A DNA stretch of 64,000 bases, taken from positions 460,001 to 524,000 of the forward strand of contig JAJTWR010000428.1 of the NCBI GenBank assembly GCA_021613335.1, given 5' to 3'. Source of the DNA: Whitmania pigra. Lineage: Eukaryota > Annelida > Clitellata > Hirudinida > Haemopidae. The notes beneath the pieces are model-generated. The model was not told the origin of the DNA. It did no database searches and saw only the letters and a program-made list of their open reading frames with translations. Position numbers and translations under genes: made by a program. Below are positions 22,503-34,200 of this stretch, one piece after another; position 1 is the first letter of the stretch; each line of letters opens with the position of its first letter.

Positions 22503-23573
22503 ATGAGATCTTCTCACAAGCCTAAGAGGAAATACACATTTCATCACAACTGTTCGGAGGAATCTCAGGTCTACAAAGTCAAAAGGACAAAACATTTCCG
22601 CAGCGACAAAATAAAGGCACTGGTTTTCGGTCAAAACTCGGGTGTTCAGGACAATCGATGTTCCTACATCTCGTCAGACACTGAAGAGCTTGAAGGAAGT
22701 AACTGTCGTGATTTTGTCGATTTAACAAGTGATGGTTCAGATGATGAAGACATAGATTACTCGAATTCTACAAAACAAGACCCCGTTCAAAGAATATTCT
22801 GCAGTGATGATGATGACGATGATAATGATAATGATAATGATGATGATGACGATGATGAAGAAGAGTCAGAAGCCTCTTGTGACGAAGGTTCTTACGAATG
22901 TAATGCTTCCAACAAGAACAACTCTACGAGATCAGGGATGCATTTACGTGCCAATGAAATGCTGGTAGACTTAACTTGTGACGAAGGTTCTTACGAATGT
23001 AATGCTTCCAACAAGAACAACTCTACGAGATCAGGGATGCATTTACGTGCCAATGAAATGCCAAGGCTGGTAGACTTAAGGACGAAACATGCAAACGATG
23101 TAATATCTGTAGAAAGCGTCACTGACGGAGAAAATGACTGTCTAAAATACTCAGAAGGTCCTAGCCACTCAAACTGGCCAAGAGATGCACATTATGAGAA
23201 AACCATGTCTCGTCTAGATTACTGGCATTCTCCTAAAAAAGCTTGTAGGTCGCAACATCCACTGGACTTGGAATGGTCGACAGAAAAGGATGATTACCCT
23301 TCACCATTTGACTTCAAGCCTTTGATTCTGACACCACAGAAAATGAACAGACCGATTTCTTACCCCTGTGCAGGACTAAGAAATCCTTTACCAGAAAAGT
23401 CCAGGTTCAAGTGCAGGCCAAGTTTACTTCGCCAGTCAGAACAACTGGGGCGGCTCGAGCACACGAGGTACAAAGGATTATTTCTCAGTTGGGAATTCGT
23501 GCCAAAATGTGCCGTGAATTTGATGCACGCTTTCGATTTTGCAGCTTTCGAGAATATCGCTCTTACTCCGTGA
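22503..23573 (+). CDS. Unknown acidic protein, family member 2
   Basis: One open frame of 356 residues from an ATG at 22503; a poly(A) signal AATAAA lies at 23635. It begins with a basic segment (KPKRKYTF) and KHFRSDKIKALVFGQNSG. Next come DFVDLTSDGSDDED, which looks like a SUMO-interaction motif (hydrophobic VDLT plus acidic run), and a long Asp run. A 33-residue unit, CDEGSYECNASNKN... ending in LVDL, occurs twice in tandem. The C-terminal block (LEHTRYK, EFVPKCAVNLMHAFD) matches member 1, while the N-terminal block matches member 3. The family is not one I know. Roles in SUMO-linked nuclear regulation would be a guess from the motif alone. Confidence 0.8.
   Translation: MRSSHKPKRKYTFHHNCSEESQVYKVKRTKHFRSDKIKALVFGQNSGVQDNRCSYISSDTEELEGSNCRDFVDLTSDGSDDEDIDYSNSTKQDPVQRIFCSDDDDDDNDNDNDDDDDDEEESEASCDEGSYECNASNKNNSTRSGMHLRANEMLVDLTCDEGSYECNASNKNNSTRSGMHLRANEMPRLVDLRTKHANDVISVESVTDGENDCLKYSEGPSHSNWPRDAHYEKTMSRLDYWHSPKKACRSQHPLDLEWSTEKDDYPSPFDFKPLILTPQKMNRPISYPCAGLRNPLPEKSRFKCRPSLLRQSEQLGRLEHTRYKGLFLSWEFVPKCAVNLMHAFDFAAFENIALTP
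22876..23073 (+). repeat. 99-bp tandem duplication inside a coding region
   Basis: Two copies offset by exactly 99 bases (22876 and 22975), apparently identical over the first ~86 bases. The second copy has 6 extra bases (adding Pro-Arg) before the shared LVDL end. The reading frame is kept. Confidence 0.92.
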
Positions 23574-24293
23574 TGTTGGCACAGCCTTATTCAGTATGCT
23601 TTTTGTTTTAACTTTGTTTAATTTTAAAACAGTAAATAAACATTTTTAAGAAAAATTTTCTATCGGAAAATATTTTAATAGAGGATAGCATTATTTAAGT
23701 CACGAATGTTTGAAATAATGCTTATTAAGTGAAGCAAATAAATTTGTAGACAATAACTTTTTTAAAATTAAAAGTTAAAATGATGAAATTATTTTACAAC
23801 ATAATAAACTGCTGATTTTAAGGCTTTTGATTTTTAAACTTCTTTCACATACCTTCATATATTTCATATGTTGGGAACTTTGTCCCAATTTTGTGTTTTC
23901 AAATGGACAAACTCATATATCAAAATTCATATTTTATTATATTTTTCAATATACACTTTGCAGTAAAAATTAACAACATAATTTAATTTTTATATTTTTG
24001 TTCGGAATGACTGTTATCTTAGAGTGTTTTATTATCGAGTAATTTTGGAGTCCTAGGAAACAGGAGCTATAATTACATCAATTTTAATTATTAATTAATT
24101 ACATTTTAAAACTAATTATTTAAATTTTGATTAATAATTAATTATATTTAAAACTAATTATTCTACATAAATATTCTATTTAGAATCTTTTCATTGACTT
24201 TATTGAGAACGAGCAAACATCATCAACGAGCAATATTTTACAAGCAATTTTACATTTTAAATTAAATAAAGCAATTAAGCAATTCTTGGAAAT

Positions 24294-25127
24294 ATGAAAG
24301 TTCAGGAGAAAGCCAAAATTTTCGAGAACAAAGTCTCAAAGTCTAAATCAAAGGCTAAGCCTAAGAATTTCTACAAGGACAGGTTAAAAGCAACTGTTTG
24401 CTGCACGAACTGCGGTACGCCAGTTCATTTGGCCGTTTCTGTAAAAACCGTAACTGTCGATCTGACTGAATCTGATTCAGACGAAGAAATGCCAATCCTT
24501 GCAGATGCCAGATCTCCAAACAGAAAGGCATTTGGCGAAACCTTTTGCATCGAAGAATCTTCTAATGCATCGAGAATCGCAGGTTCAAACGAGGGCTCCA
24601 CTTTCGGCCACAGGAATTTAGCCGGATTGGAATCAGTTGACCAGGAAGATTGGGAACTTGAGGATTTAGACAGTGATGCTCCTCAGGTAAGGCTGTCATT
24701 AGGAATAAAAAGCGAAGAGGAAAATGATTCTTACTCAAACTCTGATGATTCAAGAATTCTCAACAGGAATTCTGGCAATCGTTCGCCAAACACAACCCTA
24801 ACAGGAATGGATTCGTTCGCTAGAAGATCTCCAAATGTTGAAAATTTGACAGCCTCGGTACTAAACGACGATATCGTTTTAGGAGGAGAAAGCGAAGATG
24901 AAGAATTCGAGCACTCCACTGGAAACACGCTCGACAAGAACCCTGCTAATAGCGACTCTGATGAGGAAATGCCGGAGGTACCAATTCAAACAAGTCGGAA
25001 ACTTTCAGAGATTGAAATACTTTCGGGTGATGAAGAAATGGATGGTGGTGATAATGATGTTGATGCGGAAGGACTTGACTCGCTTCTCGAAGGTTCAAGC
25101 GATGAAAGCTACAGCGAAGAGTTTTAG
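24294..25127 (+). CDS. Unknown acidic protein, family member 3
   Basis: A single open frame of 277 residues, ATG at 24294, stop at 25125-25127, AATAAA at 25233. It opens with a Lys-rich segment and KNFYKDRLKATVCCTNCGTP, which aligns with KHFRSDKIKALVFGQNSG of member 2. It continues with VTVDLTESDSDEEMPIL, a SUMO-interaction-like motif. DSDEEMP is used twice (residues about 62 and 222). The rest is acidic and Ser/Asn-rich, with an ending of Glu, Ser and Asp. There is no C-terminal LEHTRYK block and no recognisable enzymatic domain. CCTNCGTP could be half of a zinc site but lacks a partner. Confidence 0.75.
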   Translation: MKVQEKAKIFENKVSKSKSKAKPKNFYKDRLKATVCCTNCGTPVHLAVSVKTVTVDLTESDSDEEMPILADARSPNRKAFGETFCIEESSNASRIAGSNEGSTFGHRNLAGLESVDQEDWELEDLDSDAPQVRLSLGIKSEEENDSYSNSDDSRILNRNSGNRSPNTTLTGMDSFARRSPNVENLTASVLNDDIVLGGESEDEEFEHSTGNTLDKNPANSDSDEEMPEVPIQTSRKLSEIEILSGDEEMDGGDNDVDAEGLDSLLEGSSDESYSEEF

Positions 25128-25428
25128 TGCATTAGCAGGCATTTTTTTTTATCTGTCTGAGATGTTTACTGTCTTAATGTTTACAGATGTTATTGGGCGA
25201 CAAAGAAAATTACATTTTTATATTTATACTTGAATAAAATAACAGGTTATGCCATTTAATAGGTATTAAATTCATTCGTCATTTCGAACTTTTAACTGCG
25301 TGACAATAATGTCGTATTTAATATGACACCATACCATCATATATATTTTAAATGCGATAACTGTAATTAAATATTTCCCATATCCCAAGAATAACGTTGT
25401 TAATGTTGTAAATAAATTAAAAGTAATT

Positions 25429-27943
25429 TCAATCTTCGTACAGTTCTCTGATTTCCTCTTCGTAGATCTTGAAAACCTCTTCTCTTCTTACTTTCATAGA
25501 TCTGGCTGAACGAGGAAATATTTTGTCTTTAGCATGGTTACCTCGTCGACACAAAACGTAATAAATAAAAACATTTTGGCACTTCCTACAGCCGCTTTCA
25601 CTAATTTTCAATACAACTGAAATATTTTTATATTACTGAGTTCTCCTCCCGGAATGGAAAAGTACTTCGGCAAGATTGTCCATTTCCTGACGCGCTCTTT
25701 GTCAGACGGGGCCTTTTCGTTGACTTTGTCGATCGTTTCCTGGATTGCACGCGTCACACGCGGGTCTCTTGATTTCGTGAGGTGGGCTAACTTTCTGAAA
25801 TAAAAATGGAGTTTTATTCTAAATATAAAATAAAAGATTTTTGTATGTGATTATGTTGTTGTTTAGTAATATATTAAATGTTATTTCTGCAAATTGTGGC
25901 TCACGCTGCATCGCTGCCAATGCTGCGTAACCAGCTCAGGACGAATGGATGAAGAGCCTTAGTTGGTTTACCAGTAGATTTCTTTTCAGTCTACGAAAAT
26001 AATTTTAAATAATTTAAAAAAAAATCTTAAATAAAGTGTTTGAAAAAGTGTAAAATCAATCTCATTCGTTCTAAGATAAAACGCAATTCATTAACTTGAA
26101 CAACTTACAGAAATAATTTATAATTTATAATTTTTATTTTTACATTACGCATCATACTATACTATATATATTGTATTGCAAAAGGCAACGTTAACCAAAT
26201 GTTACCTTTATTGCCAAAAGCACTGACAAGTACTGCCTGCGTTCTCCTACCAAAACACAATGGCTCAAACATGGGAGCTTCTTCAAGATTCTGTTCTCGA
26301 TAGGATAAGGGTTGATGCAACTGCCTGTTTGTAGGATAACCAAATCTAAAAGATGAGCAAAGAATTTAGAAGTTAAAAAATGTCATGGTAATGTCATGAT
26401 TTTTGGCTTAATAAGTAAAAATAAGTTATTTTAAATAATTAATATCGTCTTGATATCGTGACCATATTAACTTGGTTGATTACGCTGTCATATTACATTA
26501 AATCGTTGCTAATATTATCATTATTATTAAAAAGGTCAGTTGTATTATGCTAATACTGTTCAGCAAATAAATTTATTATTACCAATATTATTAATATCTG
26601 TAATTATTGATATTATAATTATAATTAAAACCTTGAATGCGTCCATAAATTTTCAAAAATCCATCTTCTGTCATGCTGCCCAAATCTTGAGTATGGAACC
26701 ACATTTCTTTATCAAAAGCTTTCAATGTTCCTGATTCGTCTTTTAAATATCCCATGAATACGCTTCTACCATTGCACATTATCTGTAACAACATATTACG
26801 TTAGAAATTACAATTACTATCTTAGCTAAATTACCGAGCTAAAAAAATCTTATATATGTTGATGATAATAAGCTTTAATTCATTCACACAATTCTTGAGA
26901 TGTACCTCGTCACCTGTATTTTCATCAAAAATTCTTCTGAGTTTCACCTGCATGCCAGGTAGGGTTCTGCCTGCGGTTCCAATCTTGTTATTCGATGGCA
27001 GGTTGACTGACATTCCTGCTGTTGTTGCATAATTTATCATAATTAGTCAACGTCGATTTGTTTATCCTTTATATAACTTGATAAATTAATAAACAAGCCG
27101 GCTTTAACTAATCAAGTAAATTAACTGATGGAATTTTGCAAAATGAAAAGTTTTTTTCAAACACTCACAACATTCGGTCATCCCGTAACTCTCGAGAATT
27201 TGAATGTCAAGACCCTGGAAGAATTTAAGGACATTCTTTTTGCAAGGAACACCTCCACTAGCAGCCATCCTGCACCTGTCTAGTCCAATTTCCTTGGTCA
27301 CTCCGTTGAGAGCCAGGTGTTTGGCGATGCTGAACATGGGTGGATTGTCCAAGCTGGAATAATTTTTTTTTAAATGTGCTTCTTGAATTCCTCAAGTTTG
27401 CGGATTCACGCGTTCAAAATTACCCCGACTGCTCAGACAAGTACTTGCTGTATCCGACATTCCTTGCCCAGGATAGGAACTGCTTCTTGATTGTATGGCT
27501 ACTTTCTTCGTATTGTAGGACATACTCCATGATTACTTCCCACGTTTTTGTAGGTGTCACTAGTACTGTAGGTTTCACTGTCTTGAATGCTTTCAAAAAT
27601 TCCCCCTAAAAGTGAGTACAAATTAAAAGAGATGGATATGAACTATAAATGGATTATAATAAGCAAAGCAATTGATGAATCATTACAGGTTGCGCTATAT
27701 AAGCAGTTCCACCGTCGGAGAGCATGGTCAAGTACACATCCGTTAAGAGAACACGAGCTGCATTCAAAGGTTCGAAAGACACAATGGAAACTGGAGTAAT
27801 GGGTTTTCCTTCATTGGCGCAGGCTTGAAAGGTATTCACCGTCCAAATTATCTGAAATGTGGAATATCGTTGCAAATATTTTTGAAAAAAAAATTAACAT
27901 ATCAAAAGAATGAAAAACTGTAGCAGTAACTAAAACTATTAAA

Positions 27944-27979
<36 letters not shown>

Positions 27980-29462
27980 TGAAAATTCAGTAATAAATGA
28001 CATCTTTTTCTTACGTTGTCATGGCTGAGCATGACCAGTTTCGCCTTTCCGGTTGTTCCCGACTACGATGAATTTTGAAATCAATTATCGGTAATTGGTT
28101 GTAAATTCGATGTAAATAATTAATGGAAATCTTACTGTAGGGATGACAGCGCAACACTTGTTTGGTGCAATGTTCGAGATTCTCCTCTTGAGTTCATCTT
28201 CAAAATCGTCCAGGTTCATCTCTAGGATTTCATCCCACTGTCGTTTTTAAAAGATTACCAGGACAAATTGGTGGTTCAAATTTAGAGGCACAACCAAGTA
28301 ATTTAATTTAAGTTTTACATTTTAAATTAAAATAAGTACATTTGACTAAAACAATTTATCTTTATAATTACAAAAAACAAAACAAGAATTTTACGAATTT
28401 CTGTTATAAATGTAAATTCATCTAGATGAGTTAATTAAAAAAGTCAAGTGATTCAAGTCATGTTTGTAAAACCCCGACCGTGTACACATTTGACTGTTTT
28501 GTCAGCAATTGTCCTCTGTACTGAACGATTGCCTTGACTTGGGTCAGACCACGCGAGACTTTTAAGACTTTCTGCAGCTGTTCTGCATCCTCAACAACAA
28601 TCACACTGCATTCGGCCATCTCTACCGTAGAGTAGATGGTATCAGCTGAATCGTTGACATGCAAACCGACAGAAACACCACTGGTTGTGCAAAAATAACC
28701 ATTTTAATTGGTTAACCTGTAATAATACCAGGATCTAAACATGTCCTTTACCCAGCAAAAATTGAGGATAGATGAGAAATAAACCACTGGGGAGAATTGT
28801 GACCGATTATCCCAACACCTTCATGAGGCTGCATTCCTAACTGAAATTGTGGCAAAAAAGTTTGCCTTGAAATGTAAAGTCTTTTATTTTATTCCAATTG
28901 TTGGTCTAATCACAATTCTAATGCTCTTCAATTACTTTCCATGGTTTCAGTTATGATCCGTCAAAAAAAAAAAACCTTTATAAATGCCTTTGCCACATGA
29001 ACGACTGAATCGTAATACCTCCTGTAGGTATATGACTCCTCGACATCGTTGTATGAATCAACTGTAGCAACAAAATTAATAAGAATATTAATTAAAACTT
29101 TAATCAAATAACCGGTAAACCTGTAAATCTAGCAATTGTAATACCTTGCAATTGTAATAAGACATACCGATGGCAGTGTTATTAGCCCATTCATGAGACA
29201 CCCTGCTAAAAGCTGTGATTACTGACATCGGCTTCGTTGGAAATACTCTTACACCGCCCGACCGTAACAGTACTGGTTCGTGCACCGAGGTAGTTGTCCA
29301 ATTGGTCGCAGGAAGAATTCCATCCGGTCCTTTGAGATAGTTAAAAATGATTTTAATTAATATTTACTAGTGTAAAAAAACAACATCACATTTAATTGAT
29401 TTTTAAATTCCGTTTTATAACTTTTCCAAGAAATTATCTGTACCCTGTCTGGATTCTGCCAT
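25429..29462 (-). CDS. ACSBG-like acyl-CoA synthetase, unit A
   Basis: Bubblegum-type long-chain acyl-CoA synthetases activate fatty acids with ATP and CoA, giving acyl-CoA, AMP and PPi. Sixteen exons run from ATG 29462 (MAESRQG) to the stop at 25429-25431: 29444-29462, 29168-29329, about 28975-29062, 28752-28838, 28480-28680, 28139-28240, 28013-28061, 27669-27851, 27420-27606, 27170-27354, 26905-27018, 26631-26781, 26209-26348, 25906-25993, 25640-25796 and 25429-25505. The phosphate loop reads SGTTGKAKLVMLSHDN, the adenylate motif SYGMTE, the ribose motif WFHTQDLG, and the C-terminal lysine region GGEL-T-RSMKVRR. It is the most divergent unit of the array and lies at its 3' end. I see no frame break. 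Confidence 0.85.
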
Positions 29463-29865
29463 TTCATGAGCTCAGGCGATTTGGAAAATTAATTTCACAA
29501 AAACAGCTTGTTTAAACTTTCTGAAAGTAGCAACTTGAAACAAAGTACAGTAGGTAAAGTTACGAATTTATTTCAAAAAGATGCTTCAAACACATTAAAA
29601 AAAATCAATGTCATCCTTAAAAATAAATTCAACTGCACCGAGGCTAATCAATTCAACTGAAAGCCAAGTCAGAAAAACGACCAAAACCTCAAAAAGTCAC
29701 GCATCGACAAGATATAAAATGATAGGTCATCATTAAAGGTCAGGATACAATTATCAGCTTTGAAGGAATACAATTCAATGTATTATCTACAACAGGAAAC
29801 TAAGCGAAAATGCATGTGATAAAAGCAAATAATTATAAATTCGAGGATTTAATGTCCCGAGAAAT

Positions 29866-30695
29866 TCAGTTGTAAAACTCTGATATTTCATTCTCGTACA
29901 TCTGGTTGATCACGCTTGTCCTCAGTTTCATCGTGGGACCTTGTTTTTTTAAAATAATTAAAAAAAATCATTAAACATATTTTTTTTTGTTAAAAGATAA
30001 TCTATTTTTAGCATATTTTTTAACAATAATATTTTTAAACACAAGACAATATATATATATATATACAAGATTTACAATATATACAAATATTTATTATTTG
30101 TACATATTATAATATTTACTAAATCTACTGTTACTATTATTAAATTACAGTTAATAAATATTTGATTTGAAATATTGCATAAATTTTAGATATTTAAACA
30201 TAAAGATAATAACATGCAATAACTCAAAGCAATTTGATACTAAATAAAGATAATAATTTGAAATTAATGCAAACTAAAAAATAAATAACAGATTTTAAAC
30301 CTACCAAGTTCATTTCCTGCCACGGAAAAATCTCTTGGAAGTATCTTCCATTTGTGAATAATTTCGCATTCCGCATTTGTTTGTTCATTGGTCTTGTCGA
30401 TTACTTTCTGAATTTCTCCAGCAATGCGGACATCTTTTAAGCTGGCTCAATCAGACAATTTCCTGCTGGAAAAAGTAAAATTAAAAATGTTGAAATAAAC
30501 AATAGGAAACTATAATTACATCTTAAACATTATTACATAATTACACGTTAAAAATTATTAAATAATTACATCTTAGAAATGTTAAGTATAAAGTGATATA
30601 TTTATCAGGAAACATTTAAGACAACCGATTCTGTATTCACACCGAGGTTACGACACCAGTCCACAGCTTCTTGATCAAGAAAATATCACTCGACA
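29866..30695 (-). pseudogene. ACSBG-like unit B, 3' remnant
   Basis: Only the last three exons of an ACSBG unit are visible. These are the terminal exon (29866-29945, MKLRTSVINQMYE...SEFYN), the GGEL exon (about 30305-30470) and part of the exon reading FLDQEAVDWCRNLGVNTE (about 30620-30690). The middle piece has an in-frame TGA in place of the Leu codon in KLSDLA, and the upstream piece loses homology after FLDQ. No other exon follows before unit C, so this is a broken remnant. Confidence 0.85.
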
Positions 30696-31228
30696 CGTTT
30701 CAGAATTCTTGTCAAGTTCTTTGATAGCTAACTCGGGAAAAATAATTTTTACCTAAAATGACATATTTAATATAAGTAGAAATCAGGCAAAGCTGGACTT
30801 TCGAGCCCTATGATCAAAGATACAAAGATGTATTTAATAAGAAACAATGAGGCATATATAGTCAAATTTAAACAAAAACCATTCTGGTTAATTCAAAACA
30901 AAATAATTCAAATATAAAAAATTAATGCATATCTCGATAGATTTAGTTGTAAAACGAGTATCTCTTTTCTTTACAACTTTATTAATAATACTTTAATATT
31001 CAACAACCATTAAAAAATCTCATAAGTTGTACATATATCCTATAATTGTTTGTCTTTTATTTTCCTACATTTTAGAATGTTAATTACTCAATTAAAATGC
31101 TTAATTTCAATGATCATGGATAAATAATAAGAAATATGAATGAGGAAGGCATAGTATTAATAGATTTAAAATGGGGCCAGAAAACCACAGCCATTCAAAA
31201 TCGCAAAAAAATTCTTGTCTTCATAAAT

Positions 31229-34200
31229 TCAGTTGTAAAACTCAAGTATTTCATTTCTGTACATCTGGTTGATGGCATTCCTTTTCAGTTTCATCATGGC
31301 ACCTTAATAAAAATATGCGTTTAATGTCATTAAACATCATTTCTTGTTGATTAATGTTATTTAATGGCCAAATTAAAATTTTTATCAGTAGTATTAATAA
31401 ATTTGACGTTCATTAAAATAGAGTTAGCCTCAAACATTTATCCACTTTAAACTAATATGATCTTCAAATTTCTGTCTTAAAATAATACCTAGTTCTCCTC
31501 CAGCTACGGAAAAATCTTTCGGAATTATCTTCCATTTGTGAATCATCATCCACTCCGATACTGCTTGTTCATTAGTCTTGTCGATCACTTTCTGAATTTT
31601 TTCTGCTATGCGGGCATCCTTTAAATTGGCTAAGTCAGATAATTTCCTATTGTAAAAGGAATACACTGAATTATTTAAGTGAAGGTATAAAAATAATTTT
31701 CATAGAAGTGAATTGTAATTGTACGTAAATTTATCATCTATTTATCTACGTATCATTTATAAAACGCCAAATGTATAGAGTGAGAAATACTTCTTGTAAC
31801 CATTTATATAGCGCTTCTTCCCAAGTGCAGGCTGGGTTTCGAACACGACATATTACGAGTGTTGCCTCTACCGCCATAACGCTGCCCGCTCGGCCAACTT
31901 TCACGCCATACATTGTATGTTTTGTAATAAGAAATGTTAAATTAAAATGACTTATGCCAAGAGAATCTCACTCTGTATTTATGCCAAGGTTACGACACCA
32001 GTCTAAAGCTTCTTGATCAAGAAAGTCTGTTGGTTCATCGCTTTCTGGATCAACCTTTGTCTGGAATGCAAGTGATATGAATGTATCGAGCCTTTTTGCG
32101 ATATAAGTTACTAATATTTATTTATTTTAATAATAATTTGATTTATCTAAGAAACCTTGAAAACAAGGAGGACATTTAGAAAATCCTTGTCTTCACCAAC
32201 AACAACGCAATGACTGAGACATGGCATCTGCTCCAATATCATCTTTTCTATCGGCAGAGGAAAGACTGTTCGATTATCACGTTGAATTATTACATCTAAA
32301 ATTGTGATTTATTCAATATTAATATTTTTATTTTGAAAAGTCCCAATTAGCAAATGAATATTTTTTTTTACCATCTATACGTCCAGCTAGATTCAGCATA
32401 CCATTTTCATCCAACTTTCCAATATCAGAAGTATGGAACCACATTTCCTCGTCAAAAACCTTCTTGTTTAACTGCTCATTACTTAAATATCCCATGAATA
32501 TATTTCGACCAAATAAGCAGATCTTTATAATTTGAAAATAACTTAGTTATTTTTAAAATTAATAATTTCATCTTGATGCACAGTGAATCAATGTAAACTT
32601 TACAAACTTCAGTTTTTTTACCATCTAAAGCTTCTTGAAGTTTCAAACGTATTCCTGGGATTACATGTCCAACGTTGTTAACGTTGATGTTGGATGTCAA
32701 GTTTGTTGCAACGCATGCTAAATATAATAATAAAACTGTTGGTTATCAGTTTACATAGCATTTCCAATTATGTTGTTAGGTGTACTAGCAACGAACTTGC
32801 TGAAATGTATAGGCCATTTGGTTAGATAACTAATTGCAAGATTAACTTTTGAACTTCCTTAACCTGTCTCAGTCATGGCATACAACTGCACCAGAGGAAT
32901 TCCTAGTGACAGAAAGAATTGATAAACCTCTTGTTTACATGTCTTTCCAGCTACACTAGCAAAACGGCATCGGTCTAAACCTATGCAAGATGCCAACTTT
33001 TTCAGGCCATTATCCTGCCTGAACTTGGTTGTTTCATTATTCCTGAATATAAATTGAACTGTTACTAATGATGTTAAAAATGTTGATATGGCTTTTGTTA
33101 ACTAAATTTGGCAATTTTTTATTTTATTTTTGTTATTTAGCCGATTTTTTGAGGACTTTTGTTGATTATCTTTCACAGTCCAGGATAGATTATATTCCTT
33201 GATGATGCTTTTGCCTTCTTCGGAGTCTAGAAATGAATTCATGATCAACTCATAAATAAAGGGATATCCAGCAAAGACAGTTGGTCTGACTTTTTTTAGT
33301 GTTTCAACTAACAATATCTGAAACAAGCAATTCTTGAATTATCAGATAAAATATGAAAATATGTTACCTTATTTCATATTTAACTAGCTGTTATTGAATG
33401 ATGTCTATAATTTTAATAATATTACACTATATTGAAATTTAAAGTTTTTATTCCTAACCTCTAAACCAACACGCTTGACAAAGTACACAGTACCCCCGTT
33501 GCACAACAAAGGCCAATATATGTCCATAGCGATTGCAGTGAAGGCATAAGGATCATGGAAAGAAACAATTACATCAGGCGGATATGTTTCATTTTCTTTG
33601 ATGAAAGTTATTAAATTCTTCATTGCCCAAAGAATCTGAAGTCAATTTTCTTCACATAATAATTATTATTATTAATTTTTAAGGCGCTATACGTGCGTAT
33701 AGCGTCAGAAGCGCCCCGTGTTCTCGCTGTCGAATGAAGTCCTGAAGAGGTGATGGATAACAAGGTAAAGATAGTGTCGGTGGATGTCGCTAGAGTGTGA
33801 GGATGATTTTTAAAGGTGATACGACTGTGAATCTACAACCATTGTAATTGTTTCAGGCAGTCCGTACTATTGAGAAGAATTAGCTTGGCAAACTTGTTAT
33901 GGATACGTTGTAAAGAATGTAATAAAGAAGCAGATATACCTTAAAGAAGAGAATTGTAGTAATCTAGACGAGAGAGTACGAGGCTGCGTCTAAGGGCAGA
34001 GGTTGTGTCGACGGAAAGTAGCGGACGGATAAGCCGGATTGCACAGATAACATAACAATTATTTATTGTGGTCAAGATTCTCAACTTAAGAAGACCTGGA
34101 TGTATGTAATAACCACTCTTACTGATGATGATGTGATTGCAGCATTTGACGATGGAGTCGGAATGTTCTTTAGATGAGGTGCAAATCAAATATAACACTA

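Noticed and set aside
31136..31324. Plus-strand frame over the last exon of ACSBG unit C
   Set aside because: It is antisense to the clear MKLKRNAINQMY exon.
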